Origin: an uncultured Opitutia bacterium
GTDB taxonomy: Bacteria > Verrucomicrobiota > Verrucomicrobiia > Opitutales > Opitutaceae
Assembly (NCBI GenBank): GCA_903877135.1
Contig: CAIRCN010000068.1
Location: 24,026 to 88,025 of the forward strand
Length of the DNA stretch: 64,000 nt
Direction: 5' to 3'
Below, piece by piece: positions 61,101 to 64,000 of this stretch (the stretch's first letter is position 1; each line of letters begins with the position of its first letter). The translations under genes were made by a program, and so were the position numbers. Under the pieces are notes generated by a model, which searched no databases, was not told where the DNA came from, and saw only the letters and a program-made list of their open reading frames with translations.

Positions 61101-63116
61101 GTGTTCTTGCTGCCATTCGCCGATTTCACCCGACAGCAGTTTGGCGATGTTATCGGGAACGATGTGCTGCTCTTCCGCCGGTATAAACTCCCGGGCGTAG
61201 ACATCGGTCGGCATCCGGTAGCCGCCCTCGCGTTCGGCGGTCGTGGCGTAGAGTGCGTAGAAGCTGTCGTTGAAGATGAAAGTGTTGGTTGCCATGTCCA
61301 TCTCCCAGTAAGCGATCCGCGCCTGACCCATCGCATGCGCCAGCTGTGATTGGATTTTCTGCAGTCGTGCTTCCGCGTCCTTGCGTTGCGCGATGTCAGT
61401 GATGATGGTCACAACCCTTCGGTTGCCAGAGGCCAGATCGATGAAGTGCCGACTAGTCAACTCGGCCCATTGCACGCGGCCATCGGGGTGAACATAGCGT
61501 TTCTCGATCGTGTAGTGATCCACCTCGCCGGCGATGAATTTTTTCGCCTCGGCCAGTTGCCGGGCATAATCCTCCGGATGGGAAGCTGCGGCAAACACGC
61601 CCGGGGTATTGGATGCCTCGACCGGCACGCCGGTAATGCGGGCGTGTTCGGCGTTGACCATGATGACGCCGCCGCCCGTGGTGAGCGATATGCCCACCGG
61701 AGCGTAGTCGAAGACCGCGCGAAATCTGGCATCGCGCACGGCTAGATCCGCAGCCAGCCGCTTGCGCTCGGTGATGTCGCGCACAATGACTTGCATCGCC
61801 TGCTTGCCATCGAGCATCACACTGCCACCAGCCACTTCGGCATGGAAGCTGGTGCCATCGGCGCGCAGGAATATTTCCTCGAGTGGCGGCAGCGTGGTGC
61901 TGGTCTCCATGGCGCGGCGCACCCGGTCCGCCACTATTTGTCGAAAATCCGGATGCACGCAGTCCATCACCTGAAGCCCCATCATCTCCTCCGGCTTGTT
62001 CACGCCAAAGAGTTTCACGGCGGCGGCGTTGACGAAAACGATGCGCCCAGCCTGGTGCAGCAGGATCGCGTCGGGCGCCGCGTCCACCAGCAACCGGTAG
62101 CGCTCCTCGCTCGCCCGCAGCGCCGCCTCCGCCGCCTTGCGCAACGCGATGTCGGTGAGGATCGTCACAATCCACCGCTCGCCGTTGACCGGGTCTTTGT
62201 AAAACCGGCTGGTCAGTTCGGCCCATTGCACGCGACCGTCGGCGTGGAAATAGCGTTTTTCCACCGAGTAATGGCCCACGTCGCCCCGGTGAAATCTTTC
62301 TGCCGCCACCTTTTGCCGCGCATAATCCTCCGGGTGCGAGGCGCGGGCAAACACACCAGGCACACTGGATTCGGCCGCGGACACACCTGTGATCCGGACG
62401 TGTTCGGAGTTCACCAGCATAGCCTCGCCGCTGTCACTGGTGAACGAAATGCCCACCGGTGCATGATCGAAGATGGCCCGAAACCGGGCTTCCCTGCGGG
62501 CAAGCTCCGTGTCGTGGCGCTTGCGCTCGGCGATTTCAATTTCGGCCCGGTGGAGGGCGGTGTTTGTGATCCGAATGGACACGTAAGCCCAAAAGCCCAC
62601 GGCGGCAAACAGCGCCGTGTTGGCAAGCCATTGGGTCACCGTCACCGCGTAGTTCGGGGGCGGCAGCAGTCCGGAGTTTTCCGCCCAGATCAAACCGGCG
62701 ACGGCCAGCGAACTCAGCCCGATCATGGCCAGCGTGCCGCGCCAATCAAAAAAGAATCCCGTCGCGATGATCAAGGCCATGTAGAATCCGGTGGCCGGCA
62801 CCCGAATCGTGCCCAGGCGCGCAATCACAACCGTGGTCAAGACAAACCCAAGGGCCAGCATGACGCCGCTCGCCAAGGCAATCCGCCCCTGGAACAACCA
62901 GCGCCGCAGGAACAGTGAAATCACGGCAAACCCGATTTCCGCCTCGATCACGGGCGCAGGCAGACGGCTCCCCACGAGGCCGGCCATCACGCAGAACGCC
63001 ATCAGCGCCAGATTGGCCAGCAGGGCGTAGTGGAGCAGTTGGGCGCGGAGGTTTTTCCCCTCGTCCTCGGGAAAAATTGGCGGCTTTAAAAATGTGCGCA
63101 GCGCTTGGTAAATCAT
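58200..63116 (-). CDS. Eight-PAS, GAF-containing membrane histidine kinase (HisKA_2 type)
   Basis: The 1638-residue protein has about six N-terminal membrane helices (25-185), PAS domains near 205-330, 335-455, 460-580, 585-712 and 718-846, a GAF domain (865-1015), and further PAS domains near 1032-1155, 1165-1285 and 1293-1415. The kinase core follows, with LREVNHRVTNNLMAVLGLL (phospho-His about 1443), VFNELATNTVKYA (N box) and DNGPGYP. Many PAS units end in DITERK, typical of PAC ends. PAS1/PAS3 and PAS4/PAS5 are close internal duplicates. ATG 63116 is chosen over TTG 63143. It probably feeds the adjacent response regulator. Confidence 0.9.
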   Translation of the reverse strand: MIYQALRTFLKPPIFPEDEGKNLRAQLLHYALLANLALMAFCVMAGLVGSRLPAPVIEAEIGFAVISLFLRRWLFQGRIALASGVMLALGFVLTTVVIARLGTIRVPATGFYMALIIATGFFFDWRGTLAMIGLSSLAVAGLIWAENSGLLPPPNYAVTVTQWLANTALFAAVGFWAYVSIRITNTALHRAEIEIAERKRHDTELARREARFRAIFDHAPVGISFTSDSGEAMLVNSEHVRITGVSAAESSVPGVFARASHPEDYARQKVAAERFHRGDVGHYSVEKRYFHADGRVQWAELTSRFYKDPVNGERWIVTILTDIALRKAAEAALRASEERYRLLVDAAPDAILLHQAGRIVFVNAAAVKLFGVNKPEEMMGLQVMDCVHPDFRQIVADRVRRAMETSTTLPPLEEIFLRADGTSFHAEVAGGSVMLDGKQAMQVIVRDITERKRLAADLAVRDARFRAVFDYAPVGISLTTGGGVIMVNAEHARITGVPVEASNTPGVFAAASHPEDYARQLAEAKKFIAGEVDHYTIEKRYVHPDGRVQWAELTSRHFIDLASGNRRVVTIITDIAQRKDAEARLQKIQSQLAHAMGQARIAYWEMDMATNTFIFNDSFYALYATTAEREGGYRMPTDVYAREFIPAEEQHIVPDNIAKLLSGEIGEWQQEHRIRRRNGELRNIVVRIAVVRDAIGKVVGTRGSNQDITERKRIEATLQESQAQLALAMDQARLAYWELDAAHIFTFNDRFYALYGTTAEKEGGYRMSQEVYDREFLLPEEQQGTPESFARLLSGEISEWQQEHRIRRRDGELRDVFVRFTVVRDEAGKVVGTRGSNQDITERKRIEADVLRKNQSLTLLHQLSHLLNKLTLPAEIPERLSELISRVFDNRNLYIALYDEATNTVSFPVYQINGKPRVPMLKRTMGNGLTEYVIRTGAPLLISDRQEEALAERGIALIGASSLCYLGVPMLLDGRAIGVVAVQDYERANIYDAGHVELLSTIAAAAAIALSNARHHEGLEKELAERRRMEEALRASELRFRHLLQDIQSVAVQGYNPDGTTQYWNQASERLYGYRAEEAIGRNLIDLIIPPEMKAEVRGAMHHMATTGQPIPASELLLQRKDGSRVAVFSSHAIVQVPGKLQELFCVDIDFTEFKRNEVLLKKSERALKAAQRVAKVGSWVWHIRENSLEWSDEMFHLFGLEKEGFSGDLSAVIAQAIHPDDRVAVDESNRKVIQEGSPAPLEYRIILPDNTVRIVWAEAGKLERDEHGRPATLSGIVQDITERKRQQEALRESDEKFRQMADNITDVFWITSPDFHTMHYVSPAYEQIWGRSVESLYVHPYEWANAIIPEERERVLAALAGLFGNESAVTVEYHITKPDGSVRYIADRAFQVRDAAGKLIRLTGIARDITERIKHEEKLHELLAQTKQDARTKGELLREVNHRVTNNLMAVLGLLAFEVEHAPTLSGELNPVIGRMSQRIRGLLHVHRQLAHSGWAPLEVVALAEQTIRNALSAATWRQSAKIAAAPSKFKVSPRQAATLAMVFNELATNTVKYAGRAERPVEVSFSTEGDEHWLTLSYRDNGPGYPAEVLENERSNVGLKLIRELVTGTLRGTVALFNEDGAVVVIRIRREEETRT

Positions 63117-63557
63117 GGCTGAAATTTTTGCGTTGCCGCGCAAATACTCCAGCGCATGTCAGCCGCCGCAGCGGTGCCCGCCAATGCTTTCGGGGTGGTC
63201 ATGAAATTTAGCCGGCCCTACCTGCCGGATGTCAGGAATAGACCGGAACCTGGGCAGCGTAACGAATCGCCCGACTCCGGCACATCCCAATGTGCTCCAT
63301 GGCTCGGATATTTTACCGCCTTAACCGGATTGATTGAGCCGTTAATGCTTTGGGTTCCGTTCAGGTCACCATGGAATTAACCCTGCGGAAGGGGGATAAG
63401 GTCAGAGATTATTCCACCCCGTGCGTGCAGATCAGCGCCTGACCTAGTGGCGCGGGCGTCCCCACCTGCAATCACCACCGCCATTCTCCCGTGCCTTCCA
63501 TGACCGGGTCATTTCGCCGGGGCTAGTCTCGCAGAGCAAAAAGAGCTCACTTATGGA
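63117..63557. other. Intergenic region without recognised gene
   Basis: About 440 bases between the sensor kinase start and the coiled-coil gene stop. I see no convincing reading frame, RNA gene or repeat. The short frames present have no recognisable motif. Both flanking genes read leftward, so the promoter of the kinase gene should lie in its left part. Confidence 0.5.
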
Positions 63558-63983
63558 CTAGTTTTTGGGGCTCACTTTGCGCAACTGGGCGACTTCGCCT
63601 TCGGCTTTCAGTAGCTTCGCCTGCAAGGCGACTGCATTAGTCCGGGCTGTATCCAAGTGTGACTGGATTCGGGCCGTATCGGCCTTGGCCTCATTCAACT
63701 GCGTCTGCATCACTGTCACCTGCGCCTTAGCGATCTCCACTTCCCCTTGATGGCGAATGGAGGTCACTTTGGCGTCCTCCATCTGCGATTGGAAACTGTT
63801 GGCGATGGTTCTGGTCTTGTCTAATTCCGCCTGAACCTCGGCTGCGTCGGCTTTTGTTTTAATGGGGTATGCAGTTGACTGACACTGCCGAAGGTTGCGG
63901 GGCAATTGTCGTAGTTTCATATCCCATGCGAGCAATAGGCCATCCTTAGCGCACGCAACTCTCAAGACCGCACAACCCTCCAC
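63558..63983 (-). pseudogene. Coiled-coil gene fragment with an unrelated N-terminus
   Basis: From about residue 42 the frame encodes a regular heptad-rich coiled coil (KTKADAAEVQAELDKTR, AKAQVTVMQTQLNEAKADTARIQ, DTARTNAVALQAKLLKAEGEVAQL) ending LRKVSPKN. The first 41 residues (MEGCAVLRVACAKDG, LRQLPRNLRQCQSTAYPI) are of a different character and look like non-coding sequence. The upstream part of a longer coiled-coil protein may have been lost or replaced. An intact short protein is possible but less likely. Confidence 0.45.
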
Positions 63984-64000
63984 GAACCCCCGCGATCCGG

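Overview
The window is about 64 kb of gene-dense, high-GC bacterial chromosome. It carries housekeeping operons (F-type ATP synthase, recA, mnmG/mnmE, gltB/gltD, feoA/feoB) and no phage, transposase or CRISPR content. My best guess for the source is an Opitutaceae-type member of the Verrucomicrobiota. This rests on an adjacent oleC-oleD pair, the overall gene repertoire, frequent GTG starts, and intergenic palindromes of a kind I associate with that group. It is inference, not a database result.

Layout, left to right. 0.1-8.6 kb: a small lipoprotein, a class-A beta-lactamase-fold serine hydrolase, a leftward run (TauE/SafE permease, M20 peptidase, APH-like kinase, DUF5946-like protein), then rightward a DUF985 cupin, pdxH, a hybrid histidine kinase and a lipoate-protein ligase. 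8.6-15.9 kb: a polytopic membrane protein, a frame-shifted remnant, divergent rRNA/tRNA methyltransferase genes, and oleD/oleC for a late part of head-to-head olefin synthesis. 15.9-20.9 kb: RNase D coupled to a histone-deacetylase-like amidohydrolase, the queuosine genes queC-queE coupled to an exoD-like gene, and nagB. 21.0-28.7 kb: a tandem amidohydrolase pair of which one looks catalytically dead, a desaturase-Rieske-NqrF-type reductase fusion, and feoA-feoB-Cys-rich protein. 28.7-35.3 kb: the complete atpBEFHAGDC operon, read leftward. 35.4-40.0 kb: trmB, mnmG, mnmE and a second pdxH. 40.0-44.6 kb: a three-gene ABC/HlyD exporter. 44.7-50.6 kb: recA, a DUF486 membrane protein, a HATPase protein, a nucleotide-sugar epimerase, a GH32 fructosidase and a PhyH dioxygenase. 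50.8-57.5 kb: a monothiol glutaredoxin with a clear terminator, then gltB-gltD. 57.5-64 kb: a response regulator with its eight-PAS sensor kinase, and a coiled-coil gene remnant.

The most unusual items are the three-part desaturase fusion directly downstream of the feo operon, the active/inactive amidohydrolase tandem, and small palindromic or tandem-repeat elements. Two of these elements have inserted in frame into oleC, and another lies where the start codons of two divergent methyltransferase genes are expected. Other oddities are a histidine kinase whose receiver lacks its phospho-acceptor Asp, a GH32 enzyme with Asp at the acid/base position, and a short ATP synthase delta subunit.

All calls come from reading translations and motifs. 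No similarity search was run, so family names are recognition and start sites are judgement calls where stated. I saw no tRNA or rRNA genes.
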